Positions 21,202 through 32,531 of a stretch of 64,000 nt of DNA are shown here, piece by piece (position 1 is the stretch's first letter; every line of letters starts with the position of its first letter). A program made the translations under genes and the position numbers. This DNA comes from Dillenia suffruticosa (Eukaryota > Streptophyta > Magnoliopsida > Dilleniales > Dilleniaceae): assembly GCA_033439265.1 (NCBI GenBank), contig JAVTVX010000013.1:15852500-15916499 (forward strand), in the 5' to 3' direction. Under the pieces are notes generated by a model, which worked only from the letters and a program-made list of their open reading frames with translations, ran no database searches and was not told where the DNA came from.

Positions 21202-23833
21202 GAAAAGGTATTGAAGGACCTAAAAACTGGCAAGCACAAAGTTATGAATTCAAATGGTTCAGTAAGATGTCCAAGTTCAGCATGCAAATGGAGTAGGTCA
21301 AAGTTCGGCCAAATTGGACGAAGAACATAAGGCTAAACACCTTGCTTTGGCCAAATGTTTGGCAGAAAAATCCTGTTTTAAATGCAAAGCAATGGAGCCT
21401 AAAGTTCAGTTAAAAATTAACAACGATCCCAATATGGATGAACTTTTTGTGTGGCCTTGGAGAGCCATAGTGGCTTATATCCTATGCAAGCCTAAGGTGA
21501 CAATGATGTTGATGAAAGGATTAGGTCTTTGAGGGAATTCTGGCAGTATCAGGTTTTAGAAGTTCATTTCCTTTGGGATGATGAGCAAAACACAGAAAAT
21601 AGGGAAAATGTTTCCAAGAAGATGTTTTCTTCGAAAGAAACAGAGTCTGGGGAAAATGTTTCCAATAGCATTGTTCATTACATTGCACATGTATGAGCTC
21701 CAAACAATTGTGTTCAAATAAAAATACCTGTGGGAGAAAAGGGTCCTTGCACTTGGCATCTGAAGAGCAGCATAAACGTCTTGAGGATTCTAGAATTGCA
21801 ACAGGTATGCTATTTTACACTACCCTGGGTATTTTCTTATCATTTTTTTAATGTTATTTTGATTAACCGAGCAGATAGTGAAAAAGGCCTTTGCTAGAAA
21901 TATTCAGGTTAGAAAAAGAATTGGAAGTGAGTTGGGAATTTCAAGACCGAGGGGAAAATGTGTTAAAGCACACGACTGATACCAATCTCAAGAAAAAGAT
22001 AGAAGAGCTGGATAAAGCATTGCAGTGGAATCCATTGAATCTCTTAATTCTACCCTTATCAGGCTCTGCTTGTTTCACCAAAAAATGTAGCAAAAGAAAA
22101 TAAATCCGGGAAAAATGAGATTTACCTAATCTTCTTTCATAATATATTTAAACTTTTTGAGATTTCAGGGGAAAATGATGGAAATAACAAATGAAGCCTT
22201 AGAAAAATAATTAGTTAACTGAACATATGGTCTTTATGATATATAGGTTTTATCGAGCTCGTTGGGTGCTAAGACAATCATTGGTGTTGGTAGATGTGCC
22301 CATAACCCCCACACATTATCTACACCATTAACCCACATAATAGACTTGCCGATTAAGCCCAATGGAGAACCCACGTGTAGATGCTTCCTCTTTTCCTCAC
22401 ACAGATTTTGGAAAAATGAGAGAGGCCATGGTTCTAGCTTGAGGTACGAACATCTCTTTTGAGAGAGAGAAAAATATAAATGAGGGTCAGATTTTCGTGT
22501 AAGAAAATCTCCCATTCACAGGACAATTAGCTTGAGACGTCGTGACATTGCGATGATGGTTCGATTCGGTGATCACCATTCAACCGTGCGATTCATTCGA
22601 GAGACATCATTACACGGTTGATTTTTAAAAACCGCTCTATCAAGATATTTATCTGAAAATTTTCGATTTATTTAATTTACGCTTCCACGTGTGCGATTAA
22701 ATCTAACAATCGGAATAAAGAGAATGGATGACATAAGTATTAAGCATTCCAAAATGCAAGTAAGAAACGATATTCAGGTCCGATGGCATCGGAGAAGGCT
22801 TCCTTGTTATACTCCAATTGCGAAGATTATACAAGGGATCCAAACTGGAAAGCTTTCGAGGTCATAGAATGTGAAGCAGGACACAAATGCCTGATTTACG
22901 TGCCCTGCAGTTCATTGATTTCCATCTAGCATTTTTGAACCGTTTCAGTATGCCCATTTTCTTTTCTCTTTTGCAATTTCAATGACATTGATAGACACAG
23001 TATGCACGTAGGATTATGAATTTCATTGCTGTCCATATGATGTAACCAAAGTACATGATCAAAGAACTCAAAACTCCAGGGATTGTTTTGGATCCTAAAT
23101 ACGGCCATACAAGTCATAGCTTTTCTGTTAACCTAGAAGCCAGGACATGGCCGGACGCAAAGGATAGAATGACGTGGCAAGGATACAAAGCTTTCATAAC
23201 ATTTATACTTGCAAAGTATCCGAAGGACATTCCCAGCAACATCGTTGTGATCCCTGTTTTTCATGAATATGATCTGTCGAACTAAGCTATCTACAAATAA
23301 AAAAGATAAAAATAGTCTTCTATTGCGTGTAAACAGTGGTGTGTGATATATTGGTTTTGTTCTTCATTTGACCCTGCATGTTATCTTCTAGCAAAGTGCT
23401 ATAGGGCATGGCAAAAAACAACCATGATTCTCTCCTGGGTTGAGGTGGATTGGCGAGACTAGGTCGATTCATACCATAAAAAGAAGTTCAAACAGCCAAT
23501 CCTAGTGAGCCAGCTATGCTCCTGACAAATCCGAACAACTTTGGACACAACACGTAGATACCATCAGCCAAAATGTGAAGTTAATGTGTTCTTATGCAGG
23601 AAACAATAAAAGAAGATGATTGAAAGTTGAGGACTTCAAAAGAGGAATGCGGGGAAGAGGTATATAAGGCCGTAGTACAAGCTATGATCGAGATGAACGA
23701 GTATAACCCCAGGGGACGATACATTACACCTGAGATGTGGCACTTCAAGTATGGAAGACGTGCAACGTTTAAAGGAACCTGTGCTTACATACCGGATAAA
23801 CTTCCCAAGAAGCGCAAAAGGCGAATGACACAG
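21202..23833 (+). pseudogene. FACTOR OF DNA METHYLATION / IDN2-like gene, decayed
   Basis: Pieces of the whole family architecture occur in order. zf-XS: KVLKDLKTGKHKVMNSNGSV then RCPSSACKW (21202-21290), then LALAKCLAEK. XS start: DELFVWPW (21438-21461). Degraded XS: REFWQYQVLEVHFLWDDEQ after a frameshift near 21495. Coiled coil: LALASEEQHKRLEDSR (about 21755) and LEKELEVSWEFQDR...LKKKIEELDKAL (21900-22020). XH: DYTRDPNWKAFEVIE (about 22835) and, in an exon 23600-23833 bounded by AG and GT, EECGEEVYKAVVQAMIEMNE with YNPRGRYITPEMWHFK. Breaks include a stop after the zf-XS lead, the XS frameshift, and TGA at 23621-23623 where the family has an acidic residue. These proteins bind double-stranded RNA in RNA-directed DNA methylation. 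This copy looks non-functional. Confidence 0.8.
23055..23285 (+). other. Unidentified open frame within the FDM relic
   Basis: A frame of 76 codons starts MIKELKTPGIVLDPKYGH and ends FHEYDLSN. It lies between the two XH exons and does not match the XH domain. The composition is protein-like (RTWPDAKDRMTWQGYKAF) but I do not recognise it. It may be an inserted gene fragment or intron sequence. Confidence 0.2.
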
Positions 23834-24930
23834 GTCACTGTTGCTTTTCCCTCTTTTCATCACCTCTTTTTGGGCATTGGTTTTAAACATTTTTTACATG
23901 AGCAGTGTCTGTACATGAAATGCGACTATAAATCTTAAAACTTACCTTGGAATGCATTCCCTCGGATGCAGGATTTTCATGGTTGCCAAGCAGTTCACGT
24001 GGCTTGCAGGAAGATACCCTATTGAAAGGACTTCTTGCTTTTTGGGTGATCGTGATAATTGGCTTTCCTATGGGACCTATGTTAGGCTCGTCTAATGCCG
24101 TGGAGCCAATAGGTTTTTTTTTTTTTTGGTTATATTACCGATGGGTGTTTATCACCATATTTCAATTAATATATCTATTTTAAAATGTAATTCTCTTAAT
24201 ATAATTTTTTTTTTTATTTTAAGTTTCAAAGTCAAAATTTAATTAAAGAATTTAATACATTCATTCCTTAAATCGATTGTTCATTGATGGGTTTAGGGAA
24301 TGATCCTTCTCCTACTTGATTTTGTTAGGCTTTCCTATGAGCCTGCGGGCTCGTTTATAGAATAATCTTTATTCCACTTGATTTGTTTCTGTTTAGTTTC
24401 CATCAGATAATTGAATAACTAGTTTCCTTGGATCCATGAAAAATTTTGGCACAATATTCCCGATGGTACATGACCCGAGTGATAGTGATGTGGGTCCAAA
24501 GACAGTCGGTTCCATGAACGATAGTAAACTTTTTAGGTGTTTATTGTTCACTCCTTTCACGATAAGCCAATTGTTTGGCACCTTAGTTGATCCCCAATTC
24601 TCCTTGGTGCTCACTGTCAACCGTTCAATTTATTAAAAAAAATATTCACTTCTACAAAAAAAAAAAAAAAAAAAAATTCATATGTAAATGAAAAGAAGAT
24701 TTACAACGGTAGTCAATAAGGAAAAGAACTTCTGTAACGATATGAATTTCCTAAACAGATAAGATTTCATAATTTTTGAGAATTTTATGATCAAATTTCC
24801 TGAAATTTCATACACTTTTTTAAAAGAATTAAGGTTTTACCACATCGCATACACACAGCTCTCACAAGCAAAAAATATATGAATTTCAATACACCTACCA
24901 TTCAGGTAAATTCTTTTGACCTACACAAAG
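23834..24930. other. Intergenic, repeats but no gene
   Basis: T-run followed by GGTTATAT at 24115-24135 resembles a reversed SINE tail. A poly(A) run lies at 24656-24678. No coding sequence was recognised; short open frames are not family-like. Confidence 0.35.
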
Positions 24931-25124
24931 TACATAAGTACACAAAATATTAAATTTCTTTGGATTGAGTGGTCGGACACTTTACCCCTTTAACCAAATA
25001 TCTAAAGTTTGAGATTCGTGAATAGTAAAAAAGGATTTGGGAGAATTAACCCTTAAAATGGGCTCCACGATACTCGAATCAAATTAATCGGGTAAAACCC
25101 GGATATCGATGATGAAGAAAAAAA
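24931..25124 (+). mobile_element. SINE-like element
   Basis: It has a tRNA-type A-box-like start (GATTGAGTGGTCGG, about 24966), a B-box-like GTTTGAGATTCGTG (about 25009), and an A-rich end GATGATGAAGAAAAAAA. TACACAAAG occurs on both sides (24922-24930, 25125-25133), a likely 9-bp target duplication. The 3' part (ATCAAATTAATCGGGTAAAA) resembles the SINE at 51.45-51.65 kb. Confidence 0.5.
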
Positions 25125-25133
25125 TACACAAAG

Positions 25134-27130
25134 CCCCCTCACTCTCTTCGGCTATCGGTCTATTTTCTTTATTTCGAAAACTATTCTTTAATTTATGCGT
25201 TCGAACCTCTGCTGTCGAAATACCCTCTAAAAATCCTTTAGCAGATCTTATCGATCGAGATAACTAGATGACCAAACAATTTCGTTCAAATTAACAGAGC
25301 CATCATGCACGGTGTTAAACACAACTTAAACAATTCCATATCATGTTGTGAGTGATGGTCTTTTCATAAAATTACATTAAAAAAAAAGGCAGAAAACATG
25401 GAACTATTATCAAACTGACGTTGCAGGCACGTTAAATTGATACTTTAAAATAAGTTATTTTCGAGTTGGCAGGAGCTGAGTGGTTTCTTTTTCTAGTTTT
25501 CTGCCCTCAATTTTGGCGCCTCGTTTGCTTTTTGAGTTGTGCCCTGCTTAGGTCTAGATTTTCAGACTTCGTTTCGTGCCCAGTTTGGGCCTCGTTTTTT
25601 GTTTGTTGAAGATTCTTGTATTCCGAGTCCAAAACCCCCTTGTCTAAAAAAAAAAAACCTATCAAGGCTTACAGTTTCAGGTTCTCTGTGAGCCCAAAAC
25701 CTAGAACTACAAAGTTCAAGAACAAGCAGTTTGAAATATAGAATTGATTCTACAAATACCACCACAACATTCTTATTAGTGATAAAAAATATGCTATACT
25801 AACATTTGTAATATAGCAACAACCATTTGTAGCTCGGTCCCATTGACAAGCCTCTGACATTCCAGAAACTTAAATTCTAAGATTATGCTGCCCTGATATC
25901 AATGGGAGCAAAATCATCACAAAATCACAAAATTGATCATAAATCAGTTGTAAACACATCAAATTCTGACAAGAATAGAGTCTCACCAACCCATCAGTGA
26001 AAACGGAAAAGAGTTACCACATATGGATCTCAACCATTTAAAACATATCCTCAGAAGAACAAGTGGTCACTCTGAAAAAGAAATAGCAACCAGCAAAGAT
26101 AGAAATGGTGGCTCAAATATCAAATTATGATAAAAAAAAATAACACAAACAAAAATGGGGGCCATTCTCGTTCATTATTTCAAAAAGGATGATGTCCAGA
26201 GTGCTTTAATGACACATTATCATGAATCACAAATCAAGCCTTGTAAAGGAGAAGCAACTGATATGATGCATGATTAAGCCCCATCAACCACAAAGCAATG
26301 GCGCTTAGTTCATGTTACGCAAAGAGCAACAAATCAGGATCAGGCCATCATATCCAAAACTTTTTGCCCCTATTGAACAACTACTGCAAATTTAGCATGA
26401 GAAGTGCCATCAACTGCGGTTGCAACTGAATCCCTGATTGATAAGTGAACAAAATTCATGTAAGGACAGCAAGGAGGTAATCCCCCAGAATAAACCAGTC
26501 AGAAATTCAAGAAAGAGGCAAGAAAGTCTTGACAAAAGTTCTAATAGGATAGACACCTTAAGAAAAATGATATAGCAGCACTGAGAGGGGAAGGCTGACA
26601 ACATTTATCCTGAGTTAAGGCCAAGAAAAATGGCATGAATTTTAGAGAAAGACGTTTTTAGGAAAGGCCAAGGCATACCTTTTATGAAGCCAGGTAATGT
26701 CTTCCAACACATCCATATCCCCACTCGGCTAGTAGGAGATACACGTCTCTGAGCAAAAGCTCCAAGGTTTGCTGAATGCGCTTGCCCTGTGAATTTGCTA
26801 GTGCCCATCCTAAGGGGAAATTGGTGAGGTTCCAACCATTATTAAAAATAAATTCCAATCCACTCAAGCCAATTAGCTAAGACCTTAGTCTAACACAAAC
26901 ACTACTAGTCAAGCCAATTGGCAGGAAGTCCTTCACTTTACAAGAGCTATCATTTTAAAGGATAAGAGAAAATAAATACAAAGTTCAACTCCTGAAAGCC
27001 TCCCCACAAATCAACATGGGTTCACATATCTTTCCCTCTGTTCTTTTATTTTTCTGTATTTTATTTTTCATTAATTTATTTCTTAAATTTATGCTAAAAT
27101 GTATAACTAAGTTTTATCTTAAATAATGAA
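25134..27130. other. Intergenic, no gene recognised
   Basis: Mixed AT-rich sequence. A minus-strand frame at 26682-26867 (with ANSQGKRIQQTLELLLRDVY) is protein-like, but I cannot assign it. It may be another transposon remnant, given the LINE piece just to its right. Confidence 0.3.
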
Positions 27131-27346
27131 TTAAATTTCAATCATTCCCAACAAATCGACATCGGCAATGTCCGCAAAATCTTGAAAAAATGCAATAGTA
27201 AAACCATTGGTAATGTGATTACTCTTATCTATATCAGACATAAAAATCTCCTGAAGCTCAAAAGACCTTCCCAACCACATAGCATTTGAGCCATTAATCG
27301 GCTGCCAATTCAAGCTTCCAAATGTCAGTCTCAAAGCATCTTCCAT
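27131..27346 (-). pseudogene. L1-type LINE reverse-transcriptase fragment
   Basis: The minus-strand frame reads SLNWQPINGSNAMWLGRSF, then LQEIFMSDIDKS, then NGFTIAFFQDF. Plant L1 RTs have the same order: L-W..I.....WLERPF, then ...I..M..DKAPGPDGFT.AFFQ.CW. The usual APGPDG is HITNG here, so the motif is damaged. Only about 70 codons remain, with no other LINE domains beside it. Confidence 0.6.
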
Positions 27347-28765
27347 AGACTAGAAGTCCTAAGTGTTTGTATTTTCTTCTGAAAGTTAGCACCTCCTCTT
27401 AGAAGCATCTGTTCCTGAAAGTAAGCCTCTTTCTGAAAGTTAAAAAAGCTCATTGCAATGCATCTCTAAGTTCTCTAGTATCCGGTATCCATCAGCCCTC
27501 TATTCCCAACTTCCAGTTAGAAAGCACTTATCATCAGACCTCCAAAGAAATATATAAGTTTCTATAGATAAAATTGTCTAATATCATTGCAAACATCTTC
27601 TATTTGTATTCTTTTGGAGGATAGAAGGAAAATATAATCAAATCACAATCATGGGAATTCTTAATACAAGGATATGTTGCAAATCAACCTCTTTGGCAAA
27701 AAAAACACAAAAAACCAAGACTTTCTCTAGATCCTACCAAGAGTACTAGGGCTTCTAGAGTTGAAGCAAATAGACAATTGTCAAGCTTTAAGCAATAATG
27801 AGATAGATGGTCTGAGTACAAATTGAAAGAGTCATCTGATTCCAGTAACCATGAAGGTCAAAACCCAATCTCTCAAGCATTCTCTTGCCTATTTGAGATT
27901 ACGAGTAATAATGCCTAGTACCAAGGAAAGTGTGACTAAAGTCTAATGTTTCCAAGTGAAAGGAATTTGACGGATTGTAAGAAGCTGCAAGACCATGAGA
28001 ATACCTTTGGCTGAAAGGATGTTTGCTCATAGAAAGTTTGGGTGGCCAATGTGAACGTGACGATAATAAGAATAACTAAAATGATGATAAGACACAACTG
28101 GATAACTTTATCTTGTTTGCTAATCAATACAATGTTGGCAACATTGAGTATCATGAAGATGAAAAACTGGAAAGGCAAACTAAAAACCATTTATAATGTC
28201 AACTAATTTGGTAAAGCTTTTCCACAAACATATGCTTTCTTGAGGGGAGCAATTGCATAGTTGATTTAAGTCAGGAAGTAGAATTTTCTTGTGTAAAAGA
28301 AGTTGCCCATTATAAAACATTGAATGGAATTTCAACACAGATCAACCAATAAAGAGGTGAGTTATAGTTTCCTCCATAGTCACAACTCAAAAGGAAGAAG
28401 CATCAGAAAGAGACAAACAAGACTGTAAACTCTTTTCAGAGAATGTAAGGATGGACATTCTTAACTCAGCGTTCAGGATGACCGGAAGGAGTTATTTTAC
28501 CCTGTCATTGAGGTCTTGGGCTACCTTCCTCAGCTTATTCGGCAAAGAAAAAAAAGAGCTGAGAAGGAAACAAAGCACTTGCCACTTTTTTGAATTATAA
28601 GGGGCAAGAAACAGGGGCAGGGGGTTGAGTTTTTTTAGTTTTAGCAAAAAGTATCGGGCCTTTGGTTTTAGAGAATAGCAACTTATGCAATATTTAGGCC
28701 TCAAGAAGGATATATTTACGATTTATTCAAGACATGAGACACAAATTGGAAAACTTTAAACCACG
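27347..28765. other. Intergenic, no gene recognised
   Basis: No coding, RNA or clear repeat feature. The last about 90 bases (from 28680) align with the intron-like sequence left of the 35.1 kb exon copy. Confidence 0.35.
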
Positions 28766-28850
28766 TACCTAGAGATTTGATTTGAGACAAAGCACAGAAT
28801 AGGAACAGCACTTGCCCATCTGCTTGAATCCCGTATCCATCACTAATGGA
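28766..28850 (-). pseudogene. Diverged second copy of an unidentified exon
   Basis: AGACAAAGCACAGAATAGGAA and its surroundings match the exon at 35125-35217, including the GT next to the exon end and about 80 bases of the downstream intron. On the minus strand the conserved core is AVPILCF against AVPILYFASALK in the other copy; the rest is out of frame. A 33-bp tandem duplication with CATTGGATCCATTAG lies just upstream (28840-28905). It appears to be a dead copy. Confidence 0.45.
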
Positions 28851-28905
28851 TCCAATGATAAGTGGTTTTACATGAAACTAATGGATCCAATGATGAGTGC
28901 TTCTA

Positions 28906-29455
28906 CTTGAAGTCACAAAATTGGAAATTTAGGTGGGGAAAATTGCAGAAACTAAAGAATAATCAGTCTCGAGATGAACATATGGAAGAAAATTAAGGCT
29001 GCTAGACAAGCTGTTCATTCCCTTTCTAATACATTTGATCCTTTACTTTGAAACGCTAAAGGTAGACTAGCAGCCATTCTCTCTCCAAACTAAGATACAT
29101 CTGCATCTATATCATTTAAACAAGTAATCTAGCAAGCCATACAATCAGGTTTAACACAGAGCAATTGAAATAGTTAAACATGAAAAGAACTAGTCAAACA
29201 ATAGCCATTAGCACAAAGCAGCATGTTTAATCGAAGTTTGGAGTGAAAACTGGTCAGCAAAGCTTTCAAAAGGAAAACCTAATAGGCCTTGGGCCTAAAT
29301 TCATATGGAATTAGCTGAGCATTTGTCACTTGCATTTTGGGAAAATAAAGTTGACACCATTTTCATGCATGTTGGATTAATAGCAAAAACACAGGAATAT
29401 TAGGAGACATGTATGGAATTAACCTTAAAAAAAAATAAAAATAAAAATAAAAATC
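28906..29455. other. Intergenic, no gene recognised
   Basis: AT-rich sequence ending in (AAAAAT)n at 29430-29454, against the MULE end. Confidence 0.4.
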
Positions 29456-30048
29456 GTAAAACAACCTCAGCACAAAAAATTATAAAGTTGACCTATGTAT
29501 GTCAAGTATTCAAGACTCAACAAACAGTGTATGTTGAGTTTTGAAGACTCGACATACTCACGAAGCCCCCTTCTTTCCCCCATTACTTTTTCCTCTCTTC
29601 TCCTCCGGCGGCAGAACCCTAACCCTAACCCCACCCCCACTACAATCTAGCAACCTTGGGCACATTCCGGCAGACGTAGGGTGTTCTGCAACCTCTAGCG
29701 ACCGTGTTCTGCAGCCTGCAACTTTCAGCGCATTCCATACTCTGCGCATTCCATACTCTGCGCATTCTGGCTATTGTGTTCTGCAACCTCCGAAGGTATA
29801 TTGTTCTCTTTGGTTCATTTGAAATACTTATTTTAATGGTGAATGATATTTGTTGAATGATGTATGTTATATTCACTAGAATAATTTTGTTGAAAAGTTT
29901 AATTATTATAAATTTAGGGTTTAGTATGTATGTTGAATTGTTATAAGTTTATGTTTAGAGTTCAAATTACAAAAGTTTGGTTATTTGCATATGTTAATGA
30001 CAAGTTGAATTACATGTTAACAAGTTTAATTTTTGATGTTTAGAGGAA

Positions 30049-31530
30049 ATGATGGATATGGTGAGATTTTTATACTATAGTAACAGTGATAATGTCATGG
30101 GTGATGATAGAGTTCGTTATGACCATAGTTCTTTGAAGTTGATCAGCGTAAGGAAAAATGTCTGTTTTAATGAGTTGATTTCTGTTATATATAATGGTAT
30201 TCGGATAAATTCTATGACTTAACATGTGAAGGTTTTCCATCGGTGTTCCGTCTCAAACATCCAACGTGAGGATATACGGTATGAATTGGTGTTAATCAGT
30301 GATGATGACGATATTTTTAATTTGATGGAGTTTGCGGTGAGCATTGAGTAGTTCCTCTCATGAATTGCACATAAAATCTTACAATGGCAGAATGTCCTTC
30401 CACCAGAATTGTAATTATACGGATGATTATCTACATATTGAATCTCAAATGGATCTTACTTTCGCAAAAGTGGATAACAATGTTGACGAGGAAGAAATGA
30501 CAGAAAAAGAAGCGAAAGAAGAGAATGATGATGAAAATGAAGATGATGAAGAAGTTGGTGGTGATAGTGGTGGTGGTGATGCCAACGAGTTAATGATCGG
30601 ATCCTCATTGGCCCCTACATCCCCGGAGGTGGTGGTTGTGGTAATGCCTTTAGCTAAATTGACAACTCAATCCCTTTCATGACCACTACACCCTGAGGTG
30701 ATGGCTTTGTGACTTTTGAGGAAGATAGCAAATTGACAGGCAATGGCTGGAGTTTCAATGATGAATTGAAGTAGGAGATGAGGTTTGAGCCGAAGGAGCA
30801 GCTTTTTTTTTTTTTTTTTGGTTATACAACGATTCGAACATGAGATCATCAAGTTGGGGGAGGGAGTTTGTACCACTAGGCTATCAAAATGCACCATGTG
30901 GAGTATCACTATCAATTTCGTGCTAGGAAATCAATCCCCTACAACAGCAATATGTACTCAAGGGGATGAAAGTTGTAAGTGGAAGTTGCATGTTCGTAGA
31001 AAAAGGCTTGTCGGTGTTTTTGTGATTACCGTTGTTGACCGCACACGTGTGAATGCTGGCTTAATGCCGAATCATAGGCAGCTATATTTTGATAGCCCAA
31101 TATTTTCTTAACTATGTGAGGAAAGATCTCGATGTCAAAATTTCTTTCCCGCGAACTATTATAACGAAGAGAACAATATATGCAGTTTCTCATAGAAGAG
31201 TTTGGACAGTGAAGAGAAAGGTTATAAAGATGGTATAAGAGGATTGGGATGATTCTTACAAATAACTACTTTGTCTATTGGATGCCATAGTGCAACGGAA
31301 TCTGGGAACATGAGTCACTTGGAAGTTGGGTCCGCCAAATGCAAATGATGAAAGGGTATTTGAAGCTGTGTTTGGACATTTGGTCCTAATACTATGACTT
31401 TTAGGAGTTGTAGGCTATCGATTAGTGTAGATGGGACTCATTTCTATGGAAAATAAAAACAGAAGTTGTTGATTGCATGCAGTATAGACGATGCCAATCA
31501 CATTGTCCCTCTCAGATTACACAGATAGAT
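30049..31530 (+). pseudogene. MuDR-type transposase relic
   Basis: From ATG at 30049: an N-terminal PB1-like region (CFNELISVIYNGIRI, with an in-frame TAA after NSMT) and LVLISDDDDIFNLMEF. Then an acidic stretch rich in D and E (30480-30580), and after the SINE the DNA-binding region (VEYHYQFRARKSIP; ESCKWKLHVRRKRL). Next comes the start of the DDE catalytic domain, FRSCRLSISVDGTHFYGK at 31400-31448, with the first catalytic Asp at 31430. The second and third acidic residues, the SWIM finger and the C-terminus are not present. Stops, frameshifts and the SINE break it. Confidence 0.75.
30803..30897 (-). mobile_element. tRNA-derived SINE inside the MULE
   Basis: On the minus strand there is a pol III A box TGATAGCCTAGTGG (30873-30886) and a B box TGTTCGAATCG (30830-30840), then GTATAACC and a poly(A) tail seen as T17 at 30803-30819. 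The body is short, little more than the tRNA-like part. It interrupts the transposase frame. No clear target duplication was found. Confidence 0.7.
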
Positions 31531-31678
31531 GGTTTGGGTTTAATATTTCATAATGATAGTACGATGCTAAACCTGATTTAGGCGTTAAACAGTATATTAG
31601 GAGAAGAAGATGACATTAAAACTTATATATTTTGTACTTTGTATATTTTGTTATATTAATGAAAATTATATTATGTGT

Positions 31679-32270
31679 GGAAAAACTTATATATTTTGTA
31701 CTTTGTATATTCTGTAGCAGAAATGAGGATGCTTAGGTGGATGTGTGGAAAAACTAGAAGAGATAGAATAAGAAATGAAGAGATCCGAAATAAGTTGGGG
31801 GTTAGTTCAATTGTGGATAAGATGCGAGAGTGCCGTCTGAGGTGGTTCGGACATGTGCAACGAAGACCCAATGATGCGCCTGTTAGGAGAACCGAGAACT
31901 TAAATCTAGACAGTTTAGTAAAACGTAGAGGTAGACCGCTGAAAACTTGGATGCAAGTTATCCGCAAAGATTTGAAGATTAAGGGTTTAGAAGAGGAAAT
32001 GGTTTTGGATAGGAATCGATGGCGTAGTAGAATCCGCACAAATTAAACCAATATGTTTTCAAATATTTATCTATTGATTTATTTATCTATTTTTCATTGT
32101 ATTTATTTTATTTTATTTTATTTTTATTTTATTTTTATTTTATTTTATCTTTATTTTTATTTTATTTTATCTTTATTTTTATTTTATTTTTCTCTCCTTT
32201 TCAAGTTTGTCTCTCAAATGGCCGACCCCAACTATTGGGATTAAGGCGCAGTTTGTTGTTGTTGTTGTTG
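31679..32270 (+). mobile_element. RTE LINE 3' end inserted in the MULE
   Basis: From about 31715 it encodes the C-terminus of plant RTE polyproteins: VAEMRMLRWMCGKTRRDRIR, LRWFGHVQRRP, KRRGRPLKTWMQVIRKDL, DRNRWRSRIRTN, with stop at 32044. A (TTTTA)n-like spacer and the family's 3' end with ATTGGGATTAAGG and (GTT)n follow. The same 22 bases flank it at 31657-31678 and 32271-32292. The 31679-31714 piece is not LINE sequence but repeats the target's left flank (31617-31650). It lacks endonuclease and RT and is dead. Confidence 0.92.
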
Positions 32271-32531
32271 TAATGAAAATTATATTATGTGTTGGTTTTG
32301 CTATGTATATTTTGTTACACCTGATTTAGTTTATTTGATGGTTTTGCTATGTTGACGAGAAATTGGATATTAAGTGTTGTTGAGAAGTTTGGGTATGAGA
32401 ACTGGTGTAGTTTGGGTATGAGAATTGGAAATGAGGTAGGTTTGGGGGGGGGGGTAGAAGTATGTCGAGTCTTCAAGACTCGACATTCTTGGGTCAGTTT
32501 TGGAATATTTTCTTGTGGTGTGTTGTTTTAA

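Larger units (their letters stand above)
29456..32531 (+). mobile_element. Mutator-like (MULE) transposon relic with nested insertions
   Basis: The left end GTAAAACAACCTCAGCACAA and the right end, reverse-complemented, CTTAAAACAACACACCACAA are inverted repeats. Each is followed about 46 bases inward by a 21-bp palindrome (29501-29521 and 32464-32484; the right one is perfect, with half-site GTCGAGTCTT). A third copy lies at 29533-29553. Between them are MuDR transposase remains (30049-31530), a SINE (30803-30897) and an RTE LINE (31679-32270). The C-terminal half of the transposase is missing, so the element is dead. It is related to the small element at 19.7 kb. Confidence 0.78.
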
